This document shows positions 7,293 to 16,334 of a DNA stretch of 64,000 nucleotides, piece by piece. The DNA is from Liquorilactobacillus sucicola DSM 21376 = JCM 15457 (GTDB lineage: Bacteria > Bacillota > Bacilli > Lactobacillales > Lactobacillaceae). Made by a program: the position numbers and the translations under genes. Position 1 is the stretch's first letter, and every line of letters starts with the position of its first letter. A model generated the notes under the pieces. That model worked only from the letters and a program-made list of their open reading frames with translations. It searched no databases and was not told where the DNA came from. Where the stretch lies: positions 230,301-294,300 of the forward strand of contig NZ_BALC01000004.1 in assembly GCF_000612445.1 (NCBI RefSeq), given 5' to 3'.

Positions 7293-8231
7293 TTAACCGT
7301 GAGGCAAGATATCTTTATATTGTTTAACTACATCATAAACAGATAATGGTTCTCTGCCCAAAAGTTCCTTTACAGTGTCGCTGACAACGTTAAAGTAACC
7401 TAGACGAATGCTGCGTCCGTTATCAACAATATCATCACCGCAGATGCGTACCGGCGATTTGGAAAAATCACCAGTCATCGTCCGTGGAATGTTTATTGAG
7501 TCGCAAAAAGCATACAATTCTTCATCGCTAACATAGTCAAATTTGCATTTCCAGCCAGTCACAGTTTCGCAGCTATTGAAAACATCTTCATCGGACAACA
7601 GATCAGGTCCGGTAACAAAGTAAGCATGATTCTTTTGGCCTTTGCCCGCGGCAAGAGCTGCAGCTACCTTGGCAACATCTTCACGAGCAACAAAACCTGC
7701 TTTCCCACCTAAGGAATTTGCATGCCAGACATTGCCTAATTTGGCAGCTAAAGGAACGAAAAGGGTTAGTAAGTTATCATAATAAAGACAGTTGCGCATG
7801 AAATTATAATCCATACCTGATTTGAGTATTAACTGTTCAGTGTAACGATGATCGATTGCTATTTCAGGTGTATTTTCAGCAATTTCAGCACCTTTGAATG
7901 AGGAATATATTATATGCTTCACACCAGCGTTCTTGGCTGCTTGAACTGCATTAAAATGCTGTTCACGTCGCTTCTCGCCGATAGCCATGGTTGAAAGCAT
8001 GAATAGTCTGTCCACACCGGCAAAAGCTTTTTCTAATTTTGTTTCGTCATCATAAGGTGCCTCGCGAAACTCGACACCTAATTTTTCCCAACGTTCGAAT
8101 TTCGGCTTTTTGATCCATGCTAGTGAGGGAGCGCTGAAAATCAGTTTTTCAGGTGCTACATACTTCAAAACCTCTTCAGCTGCAATTCCTCCAACATGTC
8201 CATCTACACCAGTCATTAAAATTTTTCCCAT
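7293..8231 (-). CDS. NmrA-family NAD(P)-dependent quinone reductase-like protein
   Basis: A 312-residue atypical SDR. The dinucleotide-binding motif near the N-terminus is ILMTGVDGHVGGIAAEEVL. The family hallmark of QOR2/NmrA proteins follows: a short strand, then VKHIIYSSFKGAE in the middle, and a C-terminal substrate lobe. Relatives reduce quinones or sense the NADP(H) ratio; which applies here cannot be seen. The chosen start is the ATG at 8231 because GGAGGTG lies six bases upstream on this strand. An in-frame ATG ten codons earlier would place the ribosome site inside the gene. It is transcribed alone, convergent with the operon at 1911-7045. Confidence 0.75.
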   Translation of the reverse strand: MGKILMTGVDGHVGGIAAEEVLKYVAPEKLIFSAPSLAWIKKPKFERWEKLGVEFREAPYDDETKLEKAFAGVDRLFMLSTMAIGEKRREQHFNAVQAAKNAGVKHIIYSSFKGAEIAENTPEIAIDHRYTEQLILKSGMDYNFMRNCLYYDNLLTLFVPLAAKLGNVWHANSLGGKAGFVAREDVAKVAAALAAGKGQKNHAYFVTGPDLLSDEDVFNSCETVTGWKCKFDYVSDEELYAFCDSINIPRTMTGDFSKSPVRICGDDIVDNGRSIRLGYFNVVSDTVKELLGREPLSVYDVVKQYKDILPHG

Positions 8232-8651
8232 TAAGACACCTCCAAAAAAATTGTTAATCATATCACAAGATGATTATACAAAATTTTACTTGTAATTACT
8301 ATCGTTAATTTTTGATTTATAATATTCATCTTGTGGGTAATGATTTTTTATTCTGCTTAAACGCATACATTGTTATTTTAAAGCTGATTTTAGTGGCATA
8401 AAACAGTAGATGTTTCAACTTATAGAAGAATATATTGTATAAACTAATAGATTTTACGTATATTAATCATTTGTTAAAACTTAATTATAAAATTAATGCA
8501 AAAAACATTTTACGCTTTTGAGTTTCCCTAGCAGTCTTATAGTTGATGGGATTATGCTTACTTAAAAAAGATTAAAAATGTATAAAAGGTCGTAGAAATC
8601 CTTTTTTTAAAATAAAATGAAAAAACGATTAAATATCGACGCTTTATTCTC
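8232..8651. other. Intergenic, no gene seen
   Basis: Very AT-rich spacer between two outward-facing units. It should hold the promoter of the minus-strand NmrA-like gene near 8250-8340, but I see no single convincing -35/-10 pair. No open frame with a ribosome binding site, no repeat and no RNA motif were recognised. Confidence 0.5.
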
Positions 8652-8680
8652 TTGACATTGTAATGATTTGTTTGTAGAAT
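8652..8680 (+). promoter_or_regulatory. Promoter of the second Met T-box operon
   Basis: TTGACA at 8652-8657, a 17-base spacer and TAGAAT at 8675-8680. This is a near-consensus sigma-A promoter placed just before the T-box leader. Confidence 0.8.
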
Positions 8681-8689
8681 ATGAGCAAC

Positions 8690-8963
8690 TTAATTAATTC
8701 TTTTGGACGTTGAAGAGAAGAGTAGGTAAATTAGTAGGATTAAAGCGACCGTTGAAAGTGAGAGGACGGATCTGAAAGTTTACTGAAGATGAGCTTGGAG
8801 TTCAGATTTAAAGTGAAAGCTGAAAATCCGTTGGGGTACGATATAACTCAGGACATGTTAGTGTCTTTAAGAAGGTAATTATTTATTTAATTACGAATTT
8901 GGGTGGTACCACGGGTTTCCCGTCCCTTGTTATATAAACATAACAAGGGGCGGGATTTTTTTA
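8690..8963 (+). promoter_or_regulatory. T-box riboswitch, methionine specifier
   Basis: The T-box core GGGTGGTACCACG is at 8901-8913. A perfect terminator follows, CCCGTCCCTTGTTAT (8919-8933) pairing with ATAACAAGGGGCGGG (8940-8954, one mismatch), then seven Ts. Stem I opens AGTA-GGTAAA (8721-8730). TTTACT (8779-8784) pairs back and is followed by GAAG-ATG-A, giving specifier ATG at 8789-8791. The operon behind it contains metNIQ and luxS, which agrees with methionine control independently of the specifier reading. Uncharged tRNA-Met should permit read-through. Confidence 0.92.
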
Positions 8964-8978
8964 TTTGGAGGTGTGAAA

Positions 8979-10154
8979 GTGGAATTTGGAGCGGCGAACA
9001 GGATAAAAAAGATACCAGAGAATTTTTTTGCAGAGCTTGATAAGCAGGTTGCGACTATAGGTGCTGAAAATGAAAGTGTTATTGATTTGTCTAAAGGAAA
9101 TCCAGACATTGCTACACCGCAACATATTGCTCTCTCTTTAAAAGAAGCTGTGGATAAAAGAGAAAATCAAAGATATACGCCCTTCAAAGGGAAAATAAGT
9201 TTTAGAAAATCAATTCAAAAATTTTACCAGCAACAATATGGTGCATCAGTTGATGTTGACAAAGAAATAGCTGTTTTTCATGGAGCAGTGGTAGGTATAA
9301 ATGCAGTTCCTCAGGTATTGCTAAATCCTGGTGATTATGTCATTACGACTGATCCCTGCTATCCAGAGTACGATACTGCTATCGAATTAGCAGGGGGAAA
9401 AATTTACAAGTTACCACTTTTGCAAGCAAACAATTATTTGCCTGACTATGCACAAGTACCCAAGGAAATCTTGGCTAGAACTAAGATAATACTGCTTAAT
9501 TATCCGAATAATCCCACGGGTGCGACAGCTTCTGCATCTTTCTTTGACCGTTCACTTTCTTTTGCACATGCTAATAAATTACTGGTCGTCAATGATTTTG
9601 CATATGCCTCCTTAGGGTTTTATGAAACTCCTGTGAGCATCATGTCCCGTCCAGGAGCAAAGGAAAATGCATTGGAGATATATACTTTGTCCAAAACCTA
9701 CAGTATGGCAGGCTGGCGAATTGGTTTCGCTGTTGGCAATTCATCGGTTGTAAAATCTTTGAATAAGTACTTAGCACACGGACACAGTACAGTTTTTGGG
9801 GCAGTTCAGGATGCGGCCGGTACGGCTCTAGAATCTTCGCAAGAATGTGTTGAAGAAATAAGGAAAAAATATCAGTCAAGAAGAGATGCGCTCATAGACG
9901 GTTTAAAGAAAATAAATTTGGAAGTTGCAGACACAAGGGGGACTTTTTTTGTCTGGGTCAGAATCCCTGAGAATTATACAAGTGTTTCATTTGCAAAACT
10001 TCTTTTGCAAGGAGCACACGTTGCAGTCGCGCCCGGCAATGGTTTTGGAAAATATGGTGAGGGGTATATTCGTTTCAGTGTGGTATGCGGATTAGAAAAA
10101 ATTCAAGAAGTCTTACAAAGATTAAGAGTTCTAAAGGTGAAAGAAGGTTTTTAG
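8979..10154 (+). CDS. Class I/II PLP-dependent aminotransferase, probably acting on methionine or its oxo-acid
   Basis: A fold-type I aminotransferase of about 391 residues. Visible landmarks are GNPDIATPQHI, the substrate-loop RYTPFKGK, the PLP ring-stacking region DPCYPEY, the NYPNNPTG motif, and the PLP-binding lysine in LSKTYSMAGWRIGF, followed by an Arg near the C-terminus (YIRFS) that binds the substrate carboxylate. The start is GTG 8979, five bases after GGAGGTG; a GTG two codons earlier is too close to the ribosome site. It is first in a Met T-box operon and directly followed by an iron-type dehydrogenase. In E. coli the methionine aminotransferase YbdL is likewise next to YbdH, so a methionine/4-methylthio-2-oxobutanoate transaminase is the favoured role (inference). 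Confidence 0.75.
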   Translation: MEFGAANRIKKIPENFFAELDKQVATIGAENESVIDLSKGNPDIATPQHIALSLKEAVDKRENQRYTPFKGKISFRKSIQKFYQQQYGASVDVDKEIAVFHGAVVGINAVPQVLLNPGDYVITTDPCYPEYDTAIELAGGKIYKLPLLQANNYLPDYAQVPKEILARTKIILLNYPNNPTGATASASFFDRSLSFAHANKLLVVNDFAYASLGFYETPVSIMSRPGAKENALEIYTLSKTYSMAGWRIGFAVGNSSVVKSLNKYLAHGHSTVFGAVQDAAGTALESSQECVEEIRKKYQSRRDALIDGLKKINLEVADTRGTFFVWVRIPENYTSVSFAKLLLQGAHVAVAPGNGFGKYGEGYIRFSVVCGLEKIQEVLQRLRVLKVKEGF

Positions 10155-11276
10155 ATGCCAGACTTTATTTCAAGAGTTGGACCCCAGCAATATATTGCTG
10201 GGAATCATGTTTACAAGTATCTGAATGATTATTTTCGGAATAATAGTATCAAGAAAGCCTTAGTTTTGCATGGTGAAAAAGCACTGCTTGCCGCGAAGAA
10301 ATACTTGCCGGATTCGTTTCTGGCTACGAAAGTTCAATACAGAAAATTCTCAGGTGAATGCTCTCCAAACGAAATTACAGGTGTAGCTGCTCAAATTATT
10401 AATGAAGGGTTCCAAGCAATTGTGGGAATTGGTGGCGGAAAGGTTTTAGATACAGTCAAAAGTGTTGCTGATAGGTTGCGAATACCCTTGATATTGCTGC
10501 CCACACTTGTCAGTAATTGTGCCCCCTGGTCTTCACTGAGTGTTCATTATCATACTGACGGGAAGTTTTTGGATTTTGATACCTATGAACACTCAGCTGA
10601 TCTACTTCTTCTGGAGGAAAATGTTCTTTTTGATTCACCAAAGGCATATTTTGTAGCAGGTCTTGCTGATACGCTAGCGAAGTATTATGAATCTGAGCTG
10701 ATACTAACTGAAGAGTTTATTCATGGAAAGACTGCTCTGGAGCATGCTGCATATTTTGCTAAGAGATGTCAGCGAATTATCCTAGGTCAAGGAATACAAG
10801 CTACGGTCGACATGGAGAAACACATAAAAACCAAAAGGTGGCTGGAAGTAGCTGAAACTGTCATTGTGACTGGTGGACTGGTCGGTGGTTTCAGTGATCA
10901 GTATGGACGTGCAACAGGGGCACATTCAATTCATGATGCATTGACCCAATTTCCAGAAACTCATGCGATTTTGCATGGCTTGAAGGTAGGCTATGGTATA
11001 TTAGTTCAATTAGTTTTGGAACATAAACTAGAAGAAGCTAAAGAGGTCTTAATATGGTTGCGAACACTGAATTTACCAACCAATCTAGCTGAATTAGGGC
11101 TTGAGAATAGGTTTGAGATCAAAGAAAAAATTGCAGCCGCCGCTGTTAGGAAAGACAAAATGATTCATCTACTACCACTCAATGTTTCCAAGGAAGCAGT
11201 TTATGAGGCTGTTACTGGTGTAGAGGAACTAAACGATAATTTTCTGAGAGAGAGGGAACAAAATGGCGTCTTCTGA
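10155..11276 (+). CDS. Iron-containing alcohol dehydrogenase family, YbdH/glycerol dehydrogenase-like
   Basis: A 373-residue member of the GldA branch of the iron-containing dehydrogenases. The NAD(P)-binding turn is VGIGGGKVLDTVKSVAD near residue 95. The metal site is suggested by LADTLAKYYE (Asp), HSIHDAL and HAILHGLKVGYG (His residues). Two functions are possible. Glycerol dehydrogenase is the nearest named fold. The E. coli neighbour YbdH (HcxA) reduces 2-oxo acids to 2-hydroxy acids. Its position one base after the aminotransferase stop, under a Met T-box, favours the second: reversible reduction of 4-methylthio-2-oxobutanoate to the hydroxy analogue (inference). It overlaps metN by 14 bases. 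Confidence 0.7.
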   Translation: MPDFISRVGPQQYIAGNHVYKYLNDYFRNNSIKKALVLHGEKALLAAKKYLPDSFLATKVQYRKFSGECSPNEITGVAAQIINEGFQAIVGIGGGKVLDTVKSVADRLRIPLILLPTLVSNCAPWSSLSVHYHTDGKFLDFDTYEHSADLLLLEENVLFDSPKAYFVAGLADTLAKYYESELILTEEFIHGKTALEHAAYFAKRCQRIILGQGIQATVDMEKHIKTKRWLEVAETVIVTGGLVGGFSDQYGRATGAHSIHDALTQFPETHAILHGLKVGYGILVQLVLEHKLEEAKEVLIWLRTLNLPTNLAELGLENRFEIKEKIAAAAVRKDKMIHLLPLNVSKEAVYEAVTGVEELNDNFLREREQNGVF

Positions 11277-12315
11277 GCTGGTAAAATTTCAACATGTAAG
11301 CAAATCATTTAAGACTAGTAAGAAAAAAGAACATGAAGTTCTGAAAGATGTTAATTTGGTTATCAGAAAAGGAAAAATTTTTGGAATTATTGGTTATAGC
11401 GGTGCGGGTAAGTCAACCTTGATAAGGTGTATCAATGGAATTGAAGATACGACTCAAGGCAAAGTTTTTTTTGAAGACAAGGAGATCAATCAGCTTTCAA
11501 AGAAATCATTGAGGCAGGTAAGGGGACAAATAGGAATGATTTTTCAACAGTTTAACTTGATGCCCGCGCGAACAATTGCCGAAAATGTCGCCTTACCCAT
11601 AAGGTACAGTAAGCTGGGAAAACAAAAAATCAAAGAAAAAGTTAAGAAAATGCTAGAGCTTGTTGGGCTTCCTGAAAAAGCTAATGCGTATCCATCTTCC
11701 TTGTCCGGTGGTCAAAAACAAAGAGTCGCAATTGCACGGGCCTTAATAAATGACCCAAAAATATTATTGTGCGACGAGGCGACTAGTGCACTTGATCCTC
11801 AAACGACACAGTCAATTTTAGAATTATTAAAGAAACTAAACAAAAGCTTGGGGATAACTTTGGTAATAGTAACTCATGAAATGCAAGTTGTGGAAGACAT
11901 TTGTGATGAAATTGCTGTTTTGAATAAGGGAAAGATAGTTGAGCAGGGAGATGTATATTCCATCTTTGTGAACCCCCAAGCTGAGTTAACTAAACGTTTT
12001 ATAAATACAACTTCTAAATTAAATATTTCAGATAGTTTGCTGAATACAATAAATCTTACCGAAGAGCAGCGTTTGGTTAAGATTACGTATATCAGTGATG
12101 AAGCGGTAGTCCCGCTCATTTCAATTATCTCGTTAAAATTTAAGATCAAAGCTAATATAATCGTTGGAGATATCAAGATACTCAGAGGTAAGCCATTGGG
12201 AGGCCTGATAATTGTTTTAGACGGCGAGTCTGCGCAAGTGACTGATACATTAAAATATCTCAAAGAACAAAAAAACATTCAGGTGGAGGTGTATCAGAAT
12301 GGACGCTTTCTTTAG
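11263..12315 (+). CDS. metN: Methionine ABC transporter ATPase
   Basis: A 350-residue ATPase of the MetNIQ importer for methionine (including D-methionine and some analogues). It shows Walker A GYSGAGKST, signature LSGGQKQR, Walker B KILLCDEA, D-loop SALD and switch His in VTHEMQV. The last 90 or so residues form the NIL/ACT-like regulatory domain (from about RLVKITYISDEAV to the end) that senses intracellular methionine. This domain separates MetN from the ATPase at 4275. ATG 11263 lies inside the preceding gene behind a GAGAGAGGGA site, so translation is coupled. metI follows with a 17-base overlap. Confidence 0.93.
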   Translation: MASSELVKFQHVSKSFKTSKKKEHEVLKDVNLVIRKGKIFGIIGYSGAGKSTLIRCINGIEDTTQGKVFFEDKEINQLSKKSLRQVRGQIGMIFQQFNLMPARTIAENVALPIRYSKLGKQKIKEKVKKMLELVGLPEKANAYPSSLSGGQKQRVAIARALINDPKILLCDEATSALDPQTTQSILELLKKLNKSLGITLVIVTHEMQVVEDICDEIAVLNKGKIVEQGDVYSIFVNPQAELTKRFINTTSKLNISDSLLNTINLTEEQRLVKITYISDEAVVPLISIISLKFKIKANIIVGDIKILRGKPLGGLIIVLDGESAQVTDTLKYLKEQKNIQVEVYQNGRFL

Positions 12316-12979
12316 CAAGTTATTTCCGAACGTAGTAAGTAATCTCGAGGTCTTCAACCAAGCAATTATACAAACGTTGCAAATGGTTGCTATTTCAGGG
12401 GTAATTTCATTTTTACTGAGCCTTACTTTTGGAATTCTAATAGTTATTACCAAAAATGGTGGTATTTTAGCTAACAGAATAGTTTGGAATATTTTAGACA
12501 AGATAATAAATTTGTTCAGGTCAATTCCATTTATAATTTTAATAGCAGCCTTAATCCCGGTAACCAGAATTATCTCGGGGACGGCAATTGGTGTCAAGGG
12601 AACTATTTTTCCACTGATTGTAGGAATAACACCTTTTTTTACAAGGCAGATAGAATCTGCTTTAAACGAGACTGATGATGGGTTAATCGAAACTGGTGAG
12701 GTCATTGGACTGACGCCATGGCAGTTAGTGTGGTCGGTGTATCTGCATGAAAGTATTTCAAGCATTTCGAGAGTGACTACAATAACAATTGTAAGTTTGA
12801 TAGGATTGACCGCAATAGTCGGTGTGGTCGGCGGCGGTGGTTTGGGAGACTTCGCCATTCAATATGGTTATCAGCAGAACCAGTTTGATGCAACCATAGC
12901 GTGCATTATCGTTTTATTAATATTAGTAAGTATCGTTCAAATTATAGGAACTTTCATCAGTAAGAAAGCCACTCATTAG
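12299..12979 (+). CDS. metI: Methionine ABC transporter permease
   Basis: A 226-residue inner-membrane permease with about five hydrophobic helices. Family hallmarks are FRSIPFIILI, the glycine-rich IGLTAIVGVVGGGGLGDFA and the coupling loop LIETGEVIGLTPWQLVWSV. GGTGGAGGTG (12282-12291) precedes ATG 12299, inside the end of metN. It works with MetN on the cytoplasmic side and MetQ on the outside. The gene order N-I-Q is the common one in Firmicutes. Confidence 0.92.
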   Translation: MDAFFSKLFPNVVSNLEVFNQAIIQTLQMVAISGVISFLLSLTFGILIVITKNGGILANRIVWNILDKIINLFRSIPFIILIAALIPVTRIISGTAIGVKGTIFPLIVGITPFFTRQIESALNETDDGLIETGEVIGLTPWQLVWSVYLHESISSISRVTTITIVSLIGLTAIVGVVGGGGLGDFAIQYGYQQNQFDATIACIIVLLILVSIVQIIGTFISKKATH

Positions 12980-12990
12980 GAGGAAATAAA

Positions 12991-13845
12991 ATGAAATTCA
13001 AAAATAAACGCTTTTTTCTAAGTTTTCTGGTTGTTCTTGCAACCTTTGGAATTGTTGGGAGCCTAGCCGGATGCGGTAAATCTGCAGCAGCTAAAACTAA
13101 GACTAAGGTCGTTAAAGTTGGTCTGGTAGGGACAACAGATAAACCGATTTGGGAACAAGTCAATAAAAATTTGAAGAAAGATCATATTCAAGTTAAGACT
13201 GTTTCTTTTACAGATGGTATCTTGGCAAACCAGGCCCAGAACAATAAAGAATTGGACCTAACTGCTTTTCAGCATTATGCTTTTTTGAAGCAGGAAGAAA
13301 AGGAAAAACATTACAAATTTACGGTTATTGGCCAGTCATACTTGGTGCCGTTGAACGTCTTTTCTAAAAAAATCAGCAGTCTGAAAGAGATAAAAGACGG
13401 GGACAAAATTGCAATTCCAAATAATGTAACTAATGCTGGACGAGCATTGAAAGTCTTGGAAAGTGCGGGTCTTATAAAAACAGATCCAAGCAAGGGAAAC
13501 TTGCCAGCAATCAAGGATATCACTGAAAATAAGCATAATATAAAAATTGTTCAAGTCGACCCAGCAAAAATAATTAGTTTATTACCTGACTTCGCTGCTG
13601 GTATTACGAATAGCGATTTTGCAGAAGCGGCTCATCTTAACCCAATTAAGGATGCAATCTATAGCTTGAAACCGGATATCAATGATTCACGAAACAAACC
13701 ATGGATCAACGTTATTGTAGCTAGAACAAGTGATAAGGACAATGAAACTTATAAAAAAGTTGTCAAAGCGTACCATACAAAGTCAGTTGCCAAAGTTATA
13801 GAAAAGACACATAAGGGTGTTTATACTCCTGCTTTTAAATATTAA
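12991..13845 (+). CDS. metQ: Methionine-binding lipoprotein
   Basis: A 284-residue NlpA-family lipoprotein. The signal peptide ends in the lipobox GSLAGC with Cys28 as the lipidation site. The mature sequence starts KVVKVGLVGTTDKPIWEQV and contains DLTAFQHYAFL, a strongly conserved MetQ segment lining the ligand pocket. AGGAGG sits just before ATG 12991. It captures methionine outside the membrane for MetNI. About 110 bases separate it from luxS without a clear terminator, so luxS may share the transcript. Confidence 0.92.
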   Translation: MKFKNKRFFLSFLVVLATFGIVGSLAGCGKSAAAKTKTKVVKVGLVGTTDKPIWEQVNKNLKKDHIQVKTVSFTDGILANQAQNNKELDLTAFQHYAFLKQEEKEKHYKFTVIGQSYLVPLNVFSKKISSLKEIKDGDKIAIPNNVTNAGRALKVLESAGLIKTDPSKGNLPAIKDITENKHNIKIVQVDPAKIISLLPDFAAGITNSDFAEAAHLNPIKDAIYSLKPDINDSRNKPWINVIVARTSDKDNETYKKVVKAYHTKSVAKVIEKTHKGVYTPAFKY

Positions 13846-13954
13846 TAAGGAAGTGAAGTCGGCTGATAGATAGTAAAAGTGTAAGTGGGCAGAATCATTT
13901 ATTTTCAAGTATTTTGAAATACCAATAATTTAATTAATGAAAGGTGATTTATTT

Positions 13955-14428
13955 ATGGCAAAAGTAGAAAGTTTCACATTAGATCATACAAAAGTAAAAG
14001 CTCCATATGTTAGGTTGATAACGCAAGAAAAAGGAACAAGAGGTGATGTAATTTCCAACTATGATCTGCGATTGGTGCAGCCCAATGAAAATGCTATTCC
14101 AACGGCGGGATTGCATACGATAGAACATTTATTGGCGGGGCTGTTGCGGGATCGGCTCGATGGGGTCATTGATTGTTCGCCATTTGGTTGCCGAACAGGT
14201 TTTCACTTAATAACTTGGGGAGAACACTCAACGACAGAGGTTGCGGTAGCTCTAAAAGGAGCATTAGAAGAAATTGCTGAACAGATTGAGTGGAAGGATG
14301 TTCAAGGAACTGATATTTACAGCTGTGGAAATTATCGAGACCATTCGTTATTCTCGGCTAAAGAATGGTCAAAGAAAATCCTTGATGAAGGAATCAGTGA
14401 TGAGCCTTTTGAACGAAATGTGATTTAG
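13955..14428 (+). CDS. luxS: S-ribosylhomocysteine lyase
   Basis: A 157-residue LuxS. It cleaves S-ribosylhomocysteine to homocysteine and DPD, the precursor of autoinducer-2, closing the activated-methyl cycle. Metal ligands are His54 and His58 in HTIEH and Cys124 in YSCGNY; the catalytic Cys is Cys79 in FGCRTGFH. All are present. ATG 13955 is chosen because AAAGGTGAT lies just upstream and the product then starts MAKVESF like the family; an ATG six codons earlier overlaps that site. Its place behind metNIQ ties it to methionine salvage. The next gene begins 12 bases later. Confidence 0.95.
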   Translation: MAKVESFTLDHTKVKAPYVRLITQEKGTRGDVISNYDLRLVQPNENAIPTAGLHTIEHLLAGLLRDRLDGVIDCSPFGCRTGFHLITWGEHSTTEVAVALKGALEEIAEQIEWKDVQGTDIYSCGNYRDHSLFSAKEWSKKILDEGISDEPFERNVI

Positions 14429-14439
14429 TGGTGATTAGA

Positions 14440-15210
14440 ATGTTTAGAGAATTAGAAGATAAGCTCGTTCTTGTTGTTGGAAGTTTTCAAGGGATAGGTA
14501 AGGCTGTTGTGACAACATTCCTTGCAGAGAATGCAAAAGTAATTGCAGCTGATGTTGTTTATGAAAATGCAGACCTCAAGGAACTAGAAGAAAGACTGTA
14601 TACTGTCAAATTGGATGTCAGTGATGAAGAACAAGTTGAAGATTTATTTACACGACTTGAGGACAGAGGGCTAGTTCCAGATATATTGGTGCATGTTGCT
14701 GGAATTTCGACGATGGATTATTTGACAGAAAGTAAGAGCTCGGATTTTCAAAGAAATTGGGAAGTCAATACTCGCGGCTTTTATTTGACAGCCAAGCACT
14801 ATACCAGACTTCTTAAAGCTAAAGGGAAAAAGGGCAAAGTTATTGTGGTCGACTCCCAAGCCGGTAAGAACGGTTATCGAGCGATGGCTGCTTATGTTGC
14901 ATCCAAACATGCTGTTCTAGGCTTGGTTAAAACATTAGCGCTGGAAGTTGCTGAAGATAAAATCAATGTCAATGCGGTCTGCCCAGGCATAATCGAAACT
15001 GGGATGAAACACAGAGAGAGAATCGAAGGTGGTAAAATACGAGGGTTGACTCCAGAAGAAGTTCAAGCTGAAGATAATAGTCAAGTACCCTTAGGCAGAA
15101 CAGGTACTCCGCAGGATGTTGCAAATGTTGTTTTGTTTTTAGGCAGTCATTTGTCCGATTATATGACGGGGCAGGCAGTTAATGTCACTGGCGGAATGAC
15201 GATGAATTAA
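14440..15210 (+). CDS. Short-chain dehydrogenase/reductase (intact copy)
   Basis: A classical SDR of 256 residues. The cofactor motif is slightly unusual (VVGSFQGIGKAV instead of TGxxxGIG). Other landmarks are HVAGIST for the NNAG position, the catalytic Ser in VVDSQAGKNGY, Tyr-x3-Lys in YVASKHAV, and VNAVCPGIIET. The C-terminus NVTGGMTMN is typical of the acetoin/gluconate reductase group, but the substrate cannot be named. ATG 14440 follows GGTGAT; in-frame GTG codons at 14428 and 14431 are alternatives. A decayed copy of the central third of this gene lies 12.7 kb away at 27680-27975, on the far side of the CRISPR island. Confidence 0.85.
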   Translation: MFRELEDKLVLVVGSFQGIGKAVVTTFLAENAKVIAADVVYENADLKELEERLYTVKLDVSDEEQVEDLFTRLEDRGLVPDILVHVAGISTMDYLTESKSSDFQRNWEVNTRGFYLTAKHYTRLLKAKGKKGKVIVVDSQAGKNGYRAMAAYVASKHAVLGLVKTLALEVAEDKINVNAVCPGIIETGMKHRERIEGGKIRGLTPEEVQAEDNSQVPLGRTGTPQDVANVVLFLGSHLSDYMTGQAVNVTGGMTMN

Positions 15211-15378
15211 GCAAGTAGCGTTTTTAGCTTTGAAACTGGGGATTTGATTGATGCACTAATGGCATTACTTAAACACAGTACCTAAGTGCCTTGATCTTCT
15301 GCGATGCAATTTATGATTAATTTGGCAAATCTTGATTTTGTTACCTTAATTAACTTTGTACGATACAGTATTTTATGG

Positions 15379-15415
15379 GAAAATCAATTCATTTTCGAAT
15401 TGGTTTTCTTTTTTT
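15379..15415 (+). terminator. Probable terminator after the SDR gene
   Basis: GAAAATCAATTC (from 15379) pairs with GAATTGGTTTTC (to 15408) across a six-base loop and is followed by a T run. It lies 170 bases after the SDR stop and at the border of the ISL3 relic, so it may originally belong to the insertion sequence end. Confidence 0.55.
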
Positions 15416-15880
15416 ATTTGAATCGTAAATTCAATTCTAATTTGAGTGTAAAAATGTGAGCAGTTTTTGTAGCCGTATGCAGTGCGTTTGATTTGTTTAT
15501 TTTTTCTGCGTTCCGCCAAGGAATAGTTACTTTGAAAGTGCTTTTTGATATTTCGATTAAGTCGGTCAGGCAAAGTAGAAACTAGCCGATTTGTATCGAC
15601 ATCAATGGCAATAAAACTCATCTGATGACAATACAGCGGTTGGTAAGGTAAGTAAGGCTGTCTTGGTCTGAACCGCTAATGAATCAAGCCCTCGAGTGAC
15701 TGCTACTGGTGAAAATTTCTCCGCGATATCAGTAATGCTACGATCTTTAGTAAGTCGTAAAATAATCATCTGCTTGGTATCTTCCGAGATCTGACAGTGT
15801 GATTTAACTAGCGATATTGCGGCACTAAAAGTATGTTGTCCTCTTTTACACAAGTAACGTTGTTTAAGAAGTCCTTCTTA
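15400..15880 (-). pseudogene. ISL3-family transposase remnant
   Basis: Read on the minus strand, two frames together give a shrunken ISL3 transposase. The first part (about 15876 to 15605) contains LLKQRYLCKRGQHTFSAA, HCQISEDTKQMIILRLTKD and RSITDIAEKFS, the zinc-finger-like and helix-turn-helix region, and ends near the DEF motif. A frameshift then leads into MSFIAIDVDTNRLVSTLPDR and NYSLAERRK (15621 onward). After that the sequence jumps to IKRTAYGYKN and RIRIEFTIQ-like residues that normally end the protein. The middle of the transposase, including much of the catalytic region, is missing. It cannot be active. It marks the left border of the CRISPR island as a site of past insertions. Confidence 0.8.
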
Positions 15881-16334
15881 CTCTAGCATCATTAGTCAAA
15901 TAAGTGTAGGAATAGAGAGTGTTACGCCGATTATTGAAATAATTGTCAGTAAAAATTCAACGACAAAGATTTTGTTATTGAGAAATTCACCAAATGTATA
16001 ATTAAGACGGATAAACCAAATAATAAGACGAAAAAATTACCGAAAAACCCCAAAAAACAAAGTGTTAAAATCTGTTGCTATTATCTGTTTTCCAATCACC
16101 ATTCATATCAGCAATTATGATGTCATTCTTTTTTAGGCTATGTAAACTAATAAATAATTGTTGGCCGCTGCCAACGTCTATATAAGTGTGTAAAAGATAA
16201 ATGAACTTTTAAAGTTGAATAAATATATTTAAGTCACTGATTATGAATGATTGGAAATTGTCTAGAGTAAATGAGATGGTTGTACAATAATTGAGCGTTT
16301 ACGGACGCGTGTGTACACTCTTTTTTAAGTACCT
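15881..16334. other. Spacer with decayed coding traces
   Basis: No intact gene. On the minus strand, about 45 codons are open from roughly 16200 down to a TAA at 16064-16066, reading protein-like sequence with a run of IIIADMNGDWKTDN. Below it come hydrophobic but stop-broken stretches to about 15890. This could be the relic of a small membrane protein. No ribosome binding site was found and no family recognised. Base composition is more AT-rich than the flanking operons. Confidence 0.3.

Noticed and set aside
8979..10154. Assignment of the aminotransferase as LL-diaminopimelate or aspartate aminotransferase
   Set aside because: The fold is shared, but the Met T-box and metNIQ context point to sulfur amino acids; a lysine or aspartate context is absent.
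12250..12858. 202-codon minus-strand open frame opposite metI
   Set aside because: Shadow of metI, which has the full family signature; no ribosome site on the minus strand.
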